Shown here: positions 8,662 to 18,192 of the stretch, one piece after another
How positions within the stretch are numbered: position 1 is the first letter of the stretch
How the letters are laid out: each line of letters begins with the position of its first letter
Assembly (NCBI RefSeq): GCF_002101375.1
Contig: NZ_CP015207.1
Location: 2,558,001 to 2,622,000, forward strand
Source: Sporosarcina ureae
GTDB taxonomy: Bacteria > Bacillota > Bacilli > Bacillales_A > Planococcaceae
Direction: 5' to 3'
DNA: 64,000 nucleotides
Notes under the pieces: generated by a model
Database searches by the model: none
What the model was told of the DNA's origin: nothing
What the model saw: the letters and a program-made list of their open reading frames with translations, nothing else
Made by a program: the position numbers and the translations under genes

Positions 8662-10122
8662 TTATTCCCAACGCCCCGTAAGTACTTTCTGACGTGTATA
8701 GAAATTCAGTCCGTCTTTACCGTTCGCATGAAGATCGCCATAGAAGGAATCTTTCCAACCGGAGAATGGGAAGAAGGCCATAGGTGCAGGTACGCCGATA
8801 TTTAATCCGAGCATTCCTGCGTCGATGTTTTCGCGGAAATTGCGTACGTTTCCACCGTCTCTTGTGAAAATACATGCGCCGTTACCGAACCTGGATTTAT
8901 TCGATAAGTCGATCGCTTCATCCAAGTTTTTCACACGGCTGATCGATAGGACAGGGGCGAAAATTTCGTCTTGCCAAATCTTCATTTCGCTCGTGACATG
9001 ATCAAAGATCGTAGGTCCGACAAAGTATCCTTTTTCTTTAGCTGCACTGTCTAGGCGACCGTCGCGAACCATTGTTGCGCCTTCATTTTCACCAGTCGCG
9101 ATGTATTGTTCTGTACGTTCTTTATGCGTGTCACGAATGACGGGGCCAAGGAAGATTCCTTCGTCCAAACCGTTTCCGATTGTGAGTTCATTCGCTCGAT
9201 TGAGCAATGTTTCAACAAATTCGTCTGCAATGTCTTCTTCCACAGCGACGACTGAACATGCCATGCAACGTTCTCCGGCTGAACCGAATGCTGCGTTGAT
9301 GATTTGTGTGGCGGCATTGTCTAAGTTCGCATCTTTTAAGACGATGGAGTGATTTTTTGCTCCCGCTAGTGCTTGAACGCGTTTTAGATTATCTGTTCCG
9401 CGTTTGTAGACGTACTCGGCAACGGGCTGAGAACCTACGAATGAAATGGCGGCGATCTTTTCGTGATCTAGAATACTATTTACTACGTCGTGTGCTCCGT
9501 GCACAATATTGAAGACGCCTTTGGGTAAGCCGGCTTCTTCGAGTAGTTCAGCTAAGCGGTTTGCTAGCATCGGTGTGCGCTCGGATGGCTTGAGTACAAA
9601 TGTATTTCCTGTTGCGATTGCCATCGGGAACATCCAGCATGGCACCATCATCGGGAAGTTGAATGGAGTGATTCCGCCAATGACGCCGATTGGATAGCGA
9701 TAGGTTCCAGATTCCAAACCTGATGCGACGGATGGCAAGTTATCACCCATCATCAACGTAGGGGCTCCTGTTGCAAATTCTACACATTCAATTCCGCGTA
9801 GTACTTCACCGTGCGCTTCAGTAAAGTTTTTTCCGTTTTCGACTGTGATAATTCGAGCAAGCTCATCCCAGTGATCGACTAATAGTTGCTGATATTTGAA
9901 TAGAATACGTGCGCGATGTGGAACGGGTACTTCTTTCCAAGTAACAAATGCTTCGCTAGCTACTTGTACTGCGCGATCTACATCTTCTTTTGTTGAGATG
10001 GGAACGTGTGCGACGACTTCTCCAGTGGCAGGATTATATACAGGCTCTGTTTGGTCTGTCGTAGCAGATACCCATTCACCGTTAATATAGTTTTGTACTG
10101 TTACTGTTGAATTTGTTGTCAT
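8662..10122 (-). CDS. mmsA: CoA-acylating methylmalonate-semialdehyde dehydrogenase (MmsA/IolA family), paralogue 1
   Basis: 486 aa, full length. This aldehyde dehydrogenase superfamily enzyme converts (methyl)malonate semialdehyde with CoA and NAD to propionyl- or acetyl-CoA, releasing CO2. It shows [14 protein letters not shown], the NAD-site region [22 protein letters not shown] and the catalytic Cys at about residue 286 in [11 protein letters not shown]. It is much closer to the copy at 51.5 kb than to the one at 15.3 kb. AGGAGG lies 8 nt before the ATG. An iron alcohol dehydrogenase lies 33 nt upstream in the same direction, so the pair probably takes a hydroxy acid or alcohol to an acyl-CoA. 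Confidence 0.92.
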   Translation of the reverse strand: MTTNSTVTVQNYINGEWVSATTDQTEPVYNPATGEVVAHVPISTKEDVDRAVQVASEAFVTWKEVPVPHRARILFKYQQLLVDHWDELARIITVENGKNFTEAHGEVLRGIECVEFATGAPTLMMGDNLPSVASGLESGTYRYPIGVIGGITPFNFPMMVPCWMFPMAIATGNTFVLKPSERTPMLANRLAELLEEAGLPKGVFNIVHGAHDVVNSILDHEKIAAISFVGSQPVAEYVYKRGTDNLKRVQALAGAKNHSIVLKDANLDNAATQIINAAFGSAGERCMACSVVAVEEDIADEFVETLLNRANELTIGNGLDEGIFLGPVIRDTHKERTEQYIATGENEGATMVRDGRLDSAAKEKGYFVGPTIFDHVTSEMKIWQDEIFAPVLSISRVKNLDEAIDLSNKSRFGNGACIFTRDGGNVRNFRENIDAGMLGLNIGVPAPMAFFPFSGWKDSFYGDLHANGKDGLNFYTRQKVLTGRWE

Positions 10123-10155
10123 ATAGATGGCCTCCTAGTGTAATTACATATTCTA

Positions 10156-11331
10156 TTAAAATTGGTATTCATAACATACTTGATATAGCTCTGCGATTTC
10201 TTCTTTTGAAGGTGTTTTAGGATTATTGCTAGGGCTTCCGCTGGCGATCGCGTCTGTAGACATTTTACTGATAGCGCTTACAAACTCTGCACGTGGAATT
10301 CCCCATTGTTCAAGATTCGGGATAGCTAATGCTTTACATAAATCCTTCACTGATTGTACAGCGATTTCTGCGGCAGCTTCATCTGATACTTGTTCTGCTT
10401 CGGAAGAAAAGATCCGGCCGATGTCTGCCAATCTATCAATACATGCATCTTTGCTATATTCCAGTATTGCAGGTAAAAGCATCGCATTCGAGAAACCGTG
10501 TGGCACATCAAATAGGGCACCAATGGGCCTAGACATGCCATGGATTAAACAAACAGATGCATTGGAAAATGCACTTCCAGCTTGAAGCGCAGCGAGTGAC
10601 ATACCTTCTCTAGCTTCGATGTTTTGACCGTCCGTGAATGCTTGATGCAAATTCTTTGAGATTAACTTGATTGCGGATAACGCCATCATATCTGTCATCG
10701 GATGAGATTTTTTAGATATGTATGCTTCAATGGCGTGACTCAGTGCGTCTACACCGGTCGCTGCTGTTACTTTTTGAGGAGAAGAGAGCGTCAGCAATGG
10801 ATCGACGATGGCTACATTCGGCATGAAAGCAGGCTGTTTAATCATCATTTTCACTGTTGTTGCTGAATTCGTGATGACGGTGACGTCTGTTGCTTCTGAA
10901 CCGGTTCCTGCAGTAGTTGGAATCGCAATGTGAGGTACAGGTGCTATTTGTGCAATTTTCTTCATGCCTACGTAGTCTTCGATGTTTCCACCGTTAGTCG
11001 CTACTACTGCAACTGCTTTCGCCGTGTCGATACAGCTTCCGCCACCTAATGAAATAATCAAGTCGCATGTTTCATCTTGATATAATTGAAGTGCATCTTC
11101 TACATATTGATCATTTGGCTCTGAAGCTACACCAAGGAAGACTGCATTTTTAACAGAGTGTTCCGATAATTTACGTTGGCACTCTTCTACGTATCCGAGA
11201 TTCTGCATGATTTGGTCGCTGATGATCAGTGCTTTCTTACCGAGATGTACAGCTTTTTCCCCAATCTGTGCAAATGAATTTTGCTGGTACAGTATGGTTG
11301 GTGGCATTTGAAACGTTTTACAAGTTTCCAT
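10156..11331 (-). CDS. iron-containing alcohol dehydrogenase
   Basis: 391 aa of the type III Fe-ADH family. Visible are SLGGGSCIDTAKA (nucleotide binding), TTAGTGSEATDV, and the metal-ligand segments ALSHAIEAY and LIHGMSRPIGALFDVPHGFSNA. It probably interconverts an alcohol or hydroxy acid and its aldehyde with NAD. Co-transcription with the adjacent semialdehyde dehydrogenase makes malonate or methylmalonate semialdehyde a reasonable product; that is inference. AAGGAG is 8 nt before the ATG. The regulator gene next upstream is separated by two terminator-like hairpins. Confidence 0.9.
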   Translation of the reverse strand: METCKTFQMPPTILYQQNSFAQIGEKAVHLGKKALIISDQIMQNLGYVEECQRKLSEHSVKNAVFLGVASEPNDQYVEDALQLYQDETCDLIISLGGGSCIDTAKAVAVVATNGGNIEDYVGMKKIAQIAPVPHIAIPTTAGTGSEATDVTVITNSATTVKMMIKQPAFMPNVAIVDPLLTLSSPQKVTAATGVDALSHAIEAYISKKSHPMTDMMALSAIKLISKNLHQAFTDGQNIEAREGMSLAALQAGSAFSNASVCLIHGMSRPIGALFDVPHGFSNAMLLPAILEYSKDACIDRLADIGRIFSSEAEQVSDEAAAEIAVQSVKDLCKALAIPNLEQWGIPRAEFVSAISKMSTDAIASGSPSNNPKTPSKEEIAELYQVCYEYQF

Positions 11332-11390
11332 CAGGTCAGCTCCTTACATTATAATACGTGTAATAAAGTAGAACGTTTAAAACAGCAATA

Positions 11391-11456
11391 AAAAAAGTGT
11401 AGCTTCTAGACTACACTTTTATTAATAAACAGAGTGTAGCATTAAGGCTACACTCT
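11391..11456 (-). terminator. two tandem terminator hairpins after the NtrC-like regulator
   Basis: AGAGTGTAGC/GCTACACTCT (11431-11456) is a perfect 10-bp stem directly after the regulator stop. A second stem, AAAAGTGTAG/CTACACTTTT (11393-11420), ends in six Us on the minus strand. Both share the core GTGTAG, so they may also pair alternatively. They should insulate the iron alcohol dehydrogenase operon, whose own promoter would then lie within 11332-11390. Confidence 0.75.
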
Positions 11457-11458
11457 AG

Positions 11459-13174
11459 TCAAATATTAAATTTTCTCATTTTTTTGTATAACGTCGTTCT
11501 GTGGATGCCAAGCAGCTCAGCGGTCTTTGATTTATTGCCGTCTGTTTTATCTAGTAAATCGATAATCATCTTTTTTTCTTCTGCGTCTTGTTTCTCTTTG
11601 ATATTTTCCAATGTGTGGATATTTTGTCCCTCCACGATTAGTTGAGGTAAGTCTGTTACGTCGATGCTATTGGAATGAACCGTGCTAACTAAGTGTTCTA
11701 GCACGTCAATCAATTCTTCGATATTGCCTTTCCATTCGTAATTCATTAAGTACGTCACAGCCGAAGTAGTAAAAGACTTCTCGGGTATTTTATGTCTGAA
11801 ACATATTTCCTGCATATAGTGTGACAGTAAATAGGGAATGTCTTCTTTCCTGTTGCGAAGTGCAGGAATGGTCAGTTGCAACGGATTTAATTGGGCATAT
11901 AACTCGGAGCTGAATGCATCACTTTCGGCTAATTCATATAAATTTTGTGTAGAAGAAATAATGAGTTGGACAGGGAAGCCTTCTGGAGCGTGTCGTAAAC
12001 AGTCCAGTAACTTCATTTGTAAAGTCATAGATAATGCTTCTATATCTTGTAAGTAGAGTGTGCTTTCGTTACCGGAAGTGAGGATTCCGTGCATGCCGAA
12101 AAGCTGTTCGTCCACGTTTTTTGAGACCTCTACCGTACAGTGTATGGTCGTAAATGGTTTTGATGCGAACGGGCTTAATAAGTGAATGCTTTCTGCGAAT
12201 GCCTTCTTTCCGGTGCCTTTTTCGCCTGATAGTAAAACGACGGCTTGTGTCCGTGCAGCAGTCCGCGCTTTTCTTTTCAAGTCGGATATCGCTTCACTCG
12301 TTCCGATAATTTGATTGAGACTCGATAAGCCTTCTGATGATAGGGGAGGAAGTTCTGTATCGGCCATGACTTTCTGCAGTTGCAATCGTTCATAGATCCG
12401 GTAGATGTCCGAAACCCCTTCAAAAATGAGCATTCCGATTGCTGCAACTACTTTGCCATTTTTCCAAATGGGGATTCGGTGAACGACCATGTCTTGTCCT
12501 TGTATATTTTGTAGAACGCCTCTTTCCGGAATACCTTTTTGGACCGTTTCATGTAAATTCGTGTTTTCAATTACGTCTGTTACATGCCTTCCCATTGCCA
12601 CGGATCTAGGTACACCTGTGAATTTGCTATACGCCTCATTGAATTCGATGATGATCCCATTTTCATCGACTACCGCAATACCTTCATACGCTTTTTCAAG
12701 AATAACAGATAAAATATCCGTCACTTTGTCATTTTGTATATAGCTTTCCATCAGTGCCGTTAGCCCTTTTAAGATTTCTTTTTGCGTTAGAAGGCCCGTG
12801 AGCATACCTTGTTGATTTTTCACCATATAGACAGCCGGATTGTCGGATTGAAAAGGGAGTTCACTCAACAATGACTGCTCATCTATTTCAGCTACTTGCG
12901 TGAAGAACATCGTCTCGAGCAACATATGTTTGTCACGGCCACTGACGAATGCTTCCAGTATATGGTGGGGAGTCATCATGCCAATCGGTTTATGATGTGA
13001 ATCGACAACTGGAAGAAATTCAAGTTTCAATTCGTTCAAAACTTTAGCCGCTTCTAGCAATGTCTTATCTGATTGGATGACCGAAAAGTTTTCATTCATC
13101 CAATTCGCTACAGACATCCATTTCTTATCGTTTTCAACTTGTATGAGTGTATGAATAAATGCGTCTTTAAACAT
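11459..13174 (-). CDS. CBS-PAS-AAA-Fis regulator with degenerate sigma-54 activator domain
   Basis: 571 aa. Order: two CBS motifs (about residues 20-140), a PAS domain (about 150-250), an AAA+ region (about 285-500) and a Fis-type helix-turn-helix at the end (GNKSKTAELLGIHRTTLYKKM). The architecture is that of NtrC-family activators, and Walker A is present (GEKGTGK). However, the GAFTGA loop that contacts sigma-54 is missing: only about 11 residues separate EQLFG from the Walker B region. Walker B reads TLYLQDIE instead of the usual TLFLDEI. The arginine-finger segment reads FSSELYAQLN, without the usual arginines. It probably binds DNA but should not drive sigma-54 open-complex formation. 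GGAGG favours the ATG at 13174 over 13186. It likely controls the adjacent dehydrogenase pair. Confidence 0.85.
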   Translation of the reverse strand: MFKDAFIHTLIQVENDKKWMSVANWMNENFSVIQSDKTLLEAAKVLNELKLEFLPVVDSHHKPIGMMTPHHILEAFVSGRDKHMLLETMFFTQVAEIDEQSLLSELPFQSDNPAVYMVKNQQGMLTGLLTQKEILKGLTALMESYIQNDKVTDILSVILEKAYEGIAVVDENGIIIEFNEAYSKFTGVPRSVAMGRHVTDVIENTNLHETVQKGIPERGVLQNIQGQDMVVHRIPIWKNGKVVAAIGMLIFEGVSDIYRIYERLQLQKVMADTELPPLSSEGLSSLNQIIGTSEAISDLKRKARTAARTQAVVLLSGEKGTGKKAFAESIHLLSPFASKPFTTIHCTVEVSKNVDEQLFGMHGILTSGNESTLYLQDIEALSMTLQMKLLDCLRHAPEGFPVQLIISSTQNLYELAESDAFSSELYAQLNPLQLTIPALRNRKEDIPYLLSHYMQEICFRHKIPEKSFTTSAVTYLMNYEWKGNIEELIDVLEHLVSTVHSNSIDVTDLPQLIVEGQNIHTLENIKEKQDAEEKKMIIDLLDKTDGNKSKTAELLGIHRTTLYKKMRKFNI

Positions 13175-13284
13175 TAGAGCCTCCATGAGATATCTATTTT
13201 GCGTTGTGTTAGTTAATTATAGCTTGAAAATTATACATGTGCACGGGACTGAATGAAGGGAGAATGTATTTCGAACTTGCAGTA

Positions 13285-13320
13285 AAAACACCTTCCATAA
13301 AAATCGGTAGAAGGTGTTTG
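13285..13320 (-). terminator. possible terminator hairpin
   Basis: AAACACCTTC and GAAGGTGTTT pair around an AT-rich loop, with a T-rich 3' end on the minus strand. It lies between the minus-strand TetR and regulator genes and would separate their transcripts. The stem resembles that at 8605-8647. Confidence 0.55.
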
Positions 13321-13459
13321 GAATTTACTATAGTTGAAACCGAATGCATTCGAGTGGTTTCTGTTGTGCGTGAAAGAAACAATAGATCTTTACGGTGAAA
13401 TAGCTAGCGATCAGTAAAGGGAGTCTGTTCTGTCATTACACTCTCGTAAAAGATTTATT

Positions 13460-14074
13460 TCATTCACTATCACATTTTAGTCCATCTAACACTACGGAAG
13501 TAATACAGTGAATTTCTACTACAGGATCCAGACGTTCTCTAAAAATGATCCAATCGTAGATCGTTCCGCGCATGCAACGTGTGACGAGCATTGAAATCTC
13601 ATCAACCGAAAGCTCTCGTTTAAACTCATTTCGTTCTACTCCTTCTTCTACATAAGAGCGAATGATTTGATACAGTTGGCGATTTTGGTCAGTTAAATAG
13701 GGTTCATCATCTATCGTTAATGCCAGTGCGCTTGTGTAAATCGTATGAATGAAATCTTTTCCTAAGACATCCCTTAAATACGTCATTTGGCCTTTATAAA
13801 AAAGAAGAATTTTTTCTGAAGCCTTGAGATCAGCGGGAATGCTAGGAATGAATGATAGGTAAAATTCATCGATATCTTTAAATTTTTCCAAGAAGACATC
13901 ATATTTCGAATTAAAATGAACGTAGAATGCCCCTTTGGAAACGTTACATGCTTTTGCGATACTTTCTACCGTTACATTATCGAAACCTCTTTCATGGAAA
14001 AGCTCTAGGCCTTTTTCTAGGAGGTTTTTCTTCGTCTCTTGCGCTTTTAATTGACGGGGTGTAAGTTCTGTCAT
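13460..14074 (-). CDS. TetR family transcriptional regulator
   Basis: 204 aa with an N-terminal TetR helix-turn-helix (TVESIAKACNVSKGAFYVHF) and a helical ligand-binding C-terminal domain of unknown specificity. AAAGGAGG lies inside the first codons of the longer reading frame, so translation should start at the ATG at 14074. It is divergent from the 3-hydroxyacid dehydrogenase operon at 14333. A palindrome at 14101-14120, just upstream of its start, is a candidate operator for autoregulation and perhaps for control of the divergent operon. Confidence 0.88.
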   Translation of the reverse strand: MTELTPRQLKAQETKKNLLEKGLELFHERGFDNVTVESIAKACNVSKGAFYVHFNSKYDVFLEKFKDIDEFYLSFIPSIPADLKASEKILLFYKGQMTYLRDVLGKDFIHTIYTSALALTIDDEPYLTDQNRQLYQIIRSYVEEGVERNEFKRELSVDEISMLVTRCMRGTIYDWIIFRERLDPVVEIHCITSVVLDGLKCDSE

Positions 14075-14100
14075 GTTCTGTTCCTCCTTTACCATGTTTG

Positions 14101-14120
14101 TTAACAGGATACCATGTTAG
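14101..14120. promoter_or_regulatory. candidate TetR operator
   Basis: An imperfect palindrome with outer arms TAACA and TGTTA around TA, following TAACA-N-G-N-TA-N-C-N-TGTTA. It sits 27 nt upstream of the TetR start codon in the divergent intergenic region, the usual place for a TetR operator. Assignment is by position and symmetry only. Confidence 0.5.
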
Positions 14121-14150
14121 CAGGTTTATTTAAAATTTTTAGAAAATGGG

Positions 14151-14179
14151 TTGACTAATTGGATAATTCTAGATACTAT
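14151..14179 (+). promoter_or_regulatory. sigma-A promoter for the 3-hydroxyacid dehydrogenase operon
   Basis: TTGACT (14151-14156) and TACTAT (14174-14179) are separated by 17 nt. They face the gene at 14333. Two 13-bp direct repeats of the form GTGACT(G/A)(T/C)(A/G)GTAT follow at 14183-14208, near where transcription would start, and may be a regulatory site. Confidence 0.55.
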
Positions 14180-14285
14180 TGAGTGACTGTAGTATGTGAC
14201 TACGGTATGTGAAATAAATTAAGGATCATTATGTAATTATTAATCGTTTACAAATTGTTAGGTTTCTATATTTTTTTATTGTTAA

Positions 14286-14299
14286 TGACAACGCTTACA
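14286..14299. promoter_or_regulatory. candidate cre site (CcpA)
   Basis: TGACAACGCTTACA fits the catabolite-responsive element consensus TGWNANCGNTNWCA at every position. It lies between the promoter and the start codon of the hydroxyacid dehydrogenase, where CcpA binding would block transcription when preferred carbon sources are present. Confidence 0.6.
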
Positions 14300-14332
14300 T
14301 TTTTATGAGCGAATTAAAAAGGAGGAATATGT

Positions 14333-15241
14333 ATGGCGAATGAAAAGAAGATTGGTTTTATTGGGCTTGGAAATATGGGTTTCCCGATGGCGCGTAATTT
14401 ATTGAAAAAAGGCTACTCCGTTTACGCTTTGGATATCAATAAAGAGTCGGAACAGAGCTTTGGAGAATTAGGGGGGCATGTGGGTCTTACCACTGCTTCG
14501 TTACTCAAGGAAGTGGATCTCGTTTTCACCAGTCTACCTACTCCTGCTATTGCGGAAAATGTGTATTTAGGTGAAGAGGGTATTGTGAATAGTGCTACGA
14601 AGCCAGTAGTGTTAGTGGATTTAAGTACGATTTCACCTGAGCTGAACAGGAAAATTGAAATAGAGGCATTGCAGCAAAATCTTGAATACTTAGGCGCGCC
14701 GGTAAGTGGAAGTGTCAGTGGTGCAGTGAACGCTACGTTATCCATTATGGTAGGTGGCGAAAAAGAAACGTTTGAATCGGTACTGCCTTATCTACAGGCT
14801 ATTGGATCGAATGTATTCCATGTAGGAAAAGATCCGGGTGTTGGTACTATTGTGAAGCTCATCAATAATATGATGGCGGGTATTCACAATCAAGCGGTCG
14901 CAGAAGCGCTCTCACTTGCGAAGCTTGCAGGAGTTGATCAAGATATCGTCTATGATATTGTCAACGTTAGCTCCGGTGCAAGTACGATTCTTACCCGTAA
15001 CTACAAGACGTATATTTCACAGGATGAGTACAATAAAGGTGCATTCACGACTTCATTATTATTAAAAGATTTGAAGCTTGCGAAACATGTATCGGATTCA
15101 CTTAACGGAGAGCTACCGATTACTTCGCAGCTGATTAAATATTATGAAGAAGAAGTAGAAAAGGGTCATGCTCATGAAGATATGTCTTCTTCGTATTTGA
15201 TGATTCAAGACAAGTTGAATCATCAAAAGCAAAACGTATAA
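14333..15241 (+). CDS. 3-hydroxyisobutyrate dehydrogenase family oxidoreductase (MmsB/GarR-like)
   Basis: 302 aa of the beta-hydroxyacid dehydrogenase family. N-terminal Rossmann motif GFIGLGNMGFPMA, substrate-site segment APVSGSVSGA (about residues 122-131), and the catalytic lysine region VGTIVKLINNMM. Members oxidise 3-hydroxy acids (3-hydroxyisobutyrate, 3-hydroxypropionate) or reduce tartronate semialdehyde. The next gene is a methylmalonate-semialdehyde-type dehydrogenase, which favours oxidation of a 3-hydroxy acid to a semialdehyde. AAGGAGG is well placed. Regulation is probably by the divergent TetR and by CcpA. Confidence 0.88.
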   Translation: MANEKKIGFIGLGNMGFPMARNLLKKGYSVYALDINKESEQSFGELGGHVGLTTASLLKEVDLVFTSLPTPAIAENVYLGEEGIVNSATKPVVLVDLSTISPELNRKIEIEALQQNLEYLGAPVSGSVSGAVNATLSIMVGGEKETFESVLPYLQAIGSNVFHVGKDPGVGTIVKLINNMMAGIHNQAVAEALSLAKLAGVDQDIVYDIVNVSSGASTILTRNYKTYISQDEYNKGAFTTSLLLKDLKLAKHVSDSLNGELPITSQLIKYYEEEVEKGHAHEDMSSSYLMIQDKLNHQKQNV

Positions 15242-15274
15242 GAGAATTCATTATAAATTAGGAGGAATAGATCT

Positions 15275-16789
15275 ATGCAAAAAACAGATGTAAAGACGTT
15301 AACTCATTTTATTAATGGTGAAGAGGTTGAAGGCAAGAGTGGACGTTTTGGAGATGTCTTTAATCCTTCCACTGGAGAGAGGATTGCAAAAGTGCCATTG
15401 GCTTCAACAGAAGAAGTGAATGAGGTCGTGAAGCTAGCGAAAGAAGGGTTTACGCACTGGTCTAAGATTTCAGTTGGAAAACGAATGGAAGTACTTCACA
15501 AGTTCCGTGCCCTACTTGTAGAAAATACGGATCGATTGGCCTATGCAATTGGTGAAGAGAACGGAAAAACGCTCTCTGATGCAGCAGGTGAAATCTCACG
15601 TGGTATCGAGTCGGTGGACTTTGCGATTGGTGCTCCACACTTGTTAAAAGGTGAGCACTCGGTGAATGTGGGGGGAGAAATCAATTCGTATTCCATGCAC
15701 AAGCCATTAGGTGTTGTAACATGTATTTCACCATTTAACTTCCCGGTAATGGTACCTGTCGCGATGAGTACGATGGCGGTGGCAGTAGGTAACGCGATGA
15801 TTCTGAAACCTTCAGAAAAGGTTCCTCATTCTGCATTAATTCTTGCGGAGCTATGGTCTAAAGCGGGATTGCCAGCTGGTGTTTGGAATGTGGTCAATGG
15901 CGATAAAGAAGCTGTCGATGCACTGCTTACGAATAAAGACGTTATGGCTGTTAGCTTTGTAGGGTCGACACCGGTAGCTGAAGCAGTTTATGAAAAAGGA
16001 ACAAAAAATCATAAGCGTGTACAGGCATTTGGTGGCGGAAAGAATAATATGGTCATCATGCCGGATGCGGATATCGATACAGCGGTGAATTCATTCCTTG
16101 GCGCAGCTTATGGTGCTGCATCACAAAGGTGTATGGCAATTTCTTCTGCGATTCCTGTAGGTCAGAAAACAGCTGAAGCATTTGTTGCCAAGCTAACAGA
16201 AAAAGTGAATGAACTGAAAGTCGGAAAGTTCGATGACAAAGAAGCAGATTTCGGACCTGTGATCAGTGCTGAAGCAAAAGCGAGTGTAGTGAAATCCATC
16301 GATTTGGCTATAGAAGAAGGAGCCGTCCTAGCTGTGGACGGACGAAATCCTAAAGTAGCGGATGAAGGAGGCTATTACTTAGCACCAACATTGCTTGATC
16401 ATGTAACAACAGACATGAGTGTGTACAAGGAAGAAGTCTTCGGTCCTGCACGAATCGTTGTTAGGGTAGATACGCTCGAACAAGCGATTGATCTAATTAA
16501 TGAGCACGAATATGGTAATGGCGTGACGATCTTTACCAACAGTGGAAGCGCTGCACGGACGTTCACGGATCAAATCGAAGTGGGAATGGTAGGGGTAAAT
16601 GTTCCGATTCCTATTCCAGTTGGTTACCATAACTTCGGTGGATGGAAACGCTCCAGATTTGGTGAAGGGCAAATGTTCGGTCCGGATACGGTTCGCTTCT
16701 TTACGAAAACTAAAACCGTTTCTGAGAGATGGTTTGATACTTCTTATAATGATGAAAGCAAAACAGATTTCGACTTCCCAAGTAGTTAA
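15275..16789 (+). CDS. mmsA: CoA-acylating methylmalonate-semialdehyde dehydrogenase family, paralogue 2
   Basis: 504 aa. It shows ISPFNFPVMVPVAM, LKPSEKVPHSA, SFVGSTPVAEAVYEKG and the catalytic Cys in ASQRCMAIS. It belongs to the MmsA/IolA branch of aldehyde dehydrogenases but is clearly divergent from the two other copies in the window, which have GERCMA and a different N-terminus. It lies 33 nt after the hydroxyacid dehydrogenase with its own AGGAGG. The pair would convert a 3-hydroxy acid to an acyl-CoA. The exact substrate, methylmalonate or malonate semialdehyde, is not determined. Confidence 0.88.
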   Translation: MQKTDVKTLTHFINGEEVEGKSGRFGDVFNPSTGERIAKVPLASTEEVNEVVKLAKEGFTHWSKISVGKRMEVLHKFRALLVENTDRLAYAIGEENGKTLSDAAGEISRGIESVDFAIGAPHLLKGEHSVNVGGEINSYSMHKPLGVVTCISPFNFPVMVPVAMSTMAVAVGNAMILKPSEKVPHSALILAELWSKAGLPAGVWNVVNGDKEAVDALLTNKDVMAVSFVGSTPVAEAVYEKGTKNHKRVQAFGGGKNNMVIMPDADIDTAVNSFLGAAYGAASQRCMAISSAIPVGQKTAEAFVAKLTEKVNELKVGKFDDKEADFGPVISAEAKASVVKSIDLAIEEGAVLAVDGRNPKVADEGGYYLAPTLLDHVTTDMSVYKEEVFGPARIVVRVDTLEQAIDLINEHEYGNGVTIFTNSGSAARTFTDQIEVGMVGVNVPIPIPVGYHNFGGWKRSRFGEGQMFGPDTVRFFTKTKTVSERWFDTSYNDESKTDFDFPSS

Positions 16790-16798
16790 TTGACCATA

Positions 16799-16841
16799 AG
16801 CAGGATCGTAGTGAATATATAACTCCGATCCTGCTATTTTT
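16799..16841 (+). terminator. terminator between semialdehyde dehydrogenase and GntP permease
   Basis: A perfect stem AGCAGGATCG/CGATCCTGCT followed by ATTTTT. Partial read-through would still supply the permease gene, which has its own ribosome site at 16880-16890. Confidence 0.8.
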
Positions 16842-16897
16842 CTAAATTAAAATCGTTTTATTTTGAATAGTACATAGTCAGTTGGAGGAGGGGTAGA

Positions 16898-18181
16898 ATG
16901 TTAGGGATATTTATAGGTTTAGTGTTACTCATGGTATTGGCTTATAGAGGTTGGTCGATCATCTGGATTGCACCGATTTGTGCAGGAATCGTAGCATTAT
17001 TCGGTGGATTAAACTTATTGGACGCGTATACGGATACATATATGACAGGGTTCGTTAACTTTGCAAAGCAATGGTTTCCGGTATTTATGTTGGGGGCAAT
17101 TTTTGGGAAGTTGATGGAGTACAGCGGAATGGCCCATTCAGTAGCTATTGGAATTTCACGCGTTTTTGGTAAAGAGCGTGCAATCATTGGTGTCATTGTG
17201 GCAGCAAGTGTATTGGCTTACGGTGGTGTGAGTGTGTTCGTTGTTGTATTCGCAGTCTATCCATTGGCTCTGAATATGTTCCGTGAAGCAAATATTAGCA
17301 GACGTCTTCTTCCAGGAACGATTGTAGCGGGGATGATGACATTCGCCATGACGGCATTGCCAGGTACACCGCAAATTCAGAATCTGATCCCGACACAGTA
17401 CTTTCATACGACGGCGGCAGCGGCTCCGATTATCGGACTTGTTTCATCGGCGTTCATGATTGTCTGTTCCATATTGTATTTGAATCGTAGAGTACGAGTG
17501 TTAAGAGAAGCAGGGGAAGTTTTCGAAGAACGTGAAGAGGACTTGAATGCTGAACCACGTACGAACTATCCACATATCATACTTTCGTTATTACCTTTAC
17601 TGGCTGTTATTATTACATTGAACTTTTTAAAATGGGATATTGTCATAGCCTTGGCAACGGGCATTGTTCTAATTTTACTCATTTCTATTAGAGAATTCAA
17701 AGGCTTCACAAAAGCCGTAAACAGTGGAGCGAGCGATTCTGTTATGGCGATGATCAACACGAGTGCCGCAGTAGGATTCGGAACGATTGTACGATCCGTT
17801 CCGGGCTTTGAAAAGTTAAGCGACGCGATTTTAGGAATCAATGCAAACCCTTTAATCTCTGAAGCCATTGCGGTAAATGTTTTAGCAGGAGCGACAGGGT
17901 CAGCTTCCGGTGGTCTTGGTATCACATTAGAAGCACTAGGCTCGCATTACTATGAGATTGCAACCACTACGGGTCCTGCGCCCGAAGCCTTTCACCGCAT
18001 TGCATCAATTGCATCGGGTGGATTGGATTCTCTTCCTCACAACGGGGCGATCTTGACGATTTTAATTGTGACAGGTATGACCCACAAGGAATCGTATAGA
18101 GAGATGGGTGTGATCGCGATAGTGTTCCCTATGCTTTCATTGATTCCTGCGATTGCGCTTGGGATTATGGGGATTTATTGA
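16898..18181 (+). CDS. GntP family permease
   Basis: 427 aa, about 11-13 membrane segments. Members of the GntP family are proton symporters for gluconate and other hydroxy acids or carboxylates. Its position after the hydroxyacid and semialdehyde dehydrogenases suggests that it imports their 3-hydroxy acid substrate; this is inference. GGAGGAGGGG precedes the ATG. The conserved glycine-rich stretches NVLAGATGSASGG and ASGGLDSLPHNGAI are visible in the C-terminal half. Confidence 0.88.
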   Translation: MLGIFIGLVLLMVLAYRGWSIIWIAPICAGIVALFGGLNLLDAYTDTYMTGFVNFAKQWFPVFMLGAIFGKLMEYSGMAHSVAIGISRVFGKERAIIGVIVAASVLAYGGVSVFVVVFAVYPLALNMFREANISRRLLPGTIVAGMMTFAMTALPGTPQIQNLIPTQYFHTTAAAAPIIGLVSSAFMIVCSILYLNRRVRVLREAGEVFEEREEDLNAEPRTNYPHIILSLLPLLAVIITLNFLKWDIVIALATGIVLILLISIREFKGFTKAVNSGASDSVMAMINTSAAVGFGTIVRSVPGFEKLSDAILGINANPLISEAIAVNVLAGATGSASGGLGITLEALGSHYYEIATTTGPAPEAFHRIASIASGGLDSLPHNGAILTILIVTGMTHKESYREMGVIAIVFPMLSLIPAIALGIMGIY

Positions 18182-18192
18182 TGGTGTTCGCA

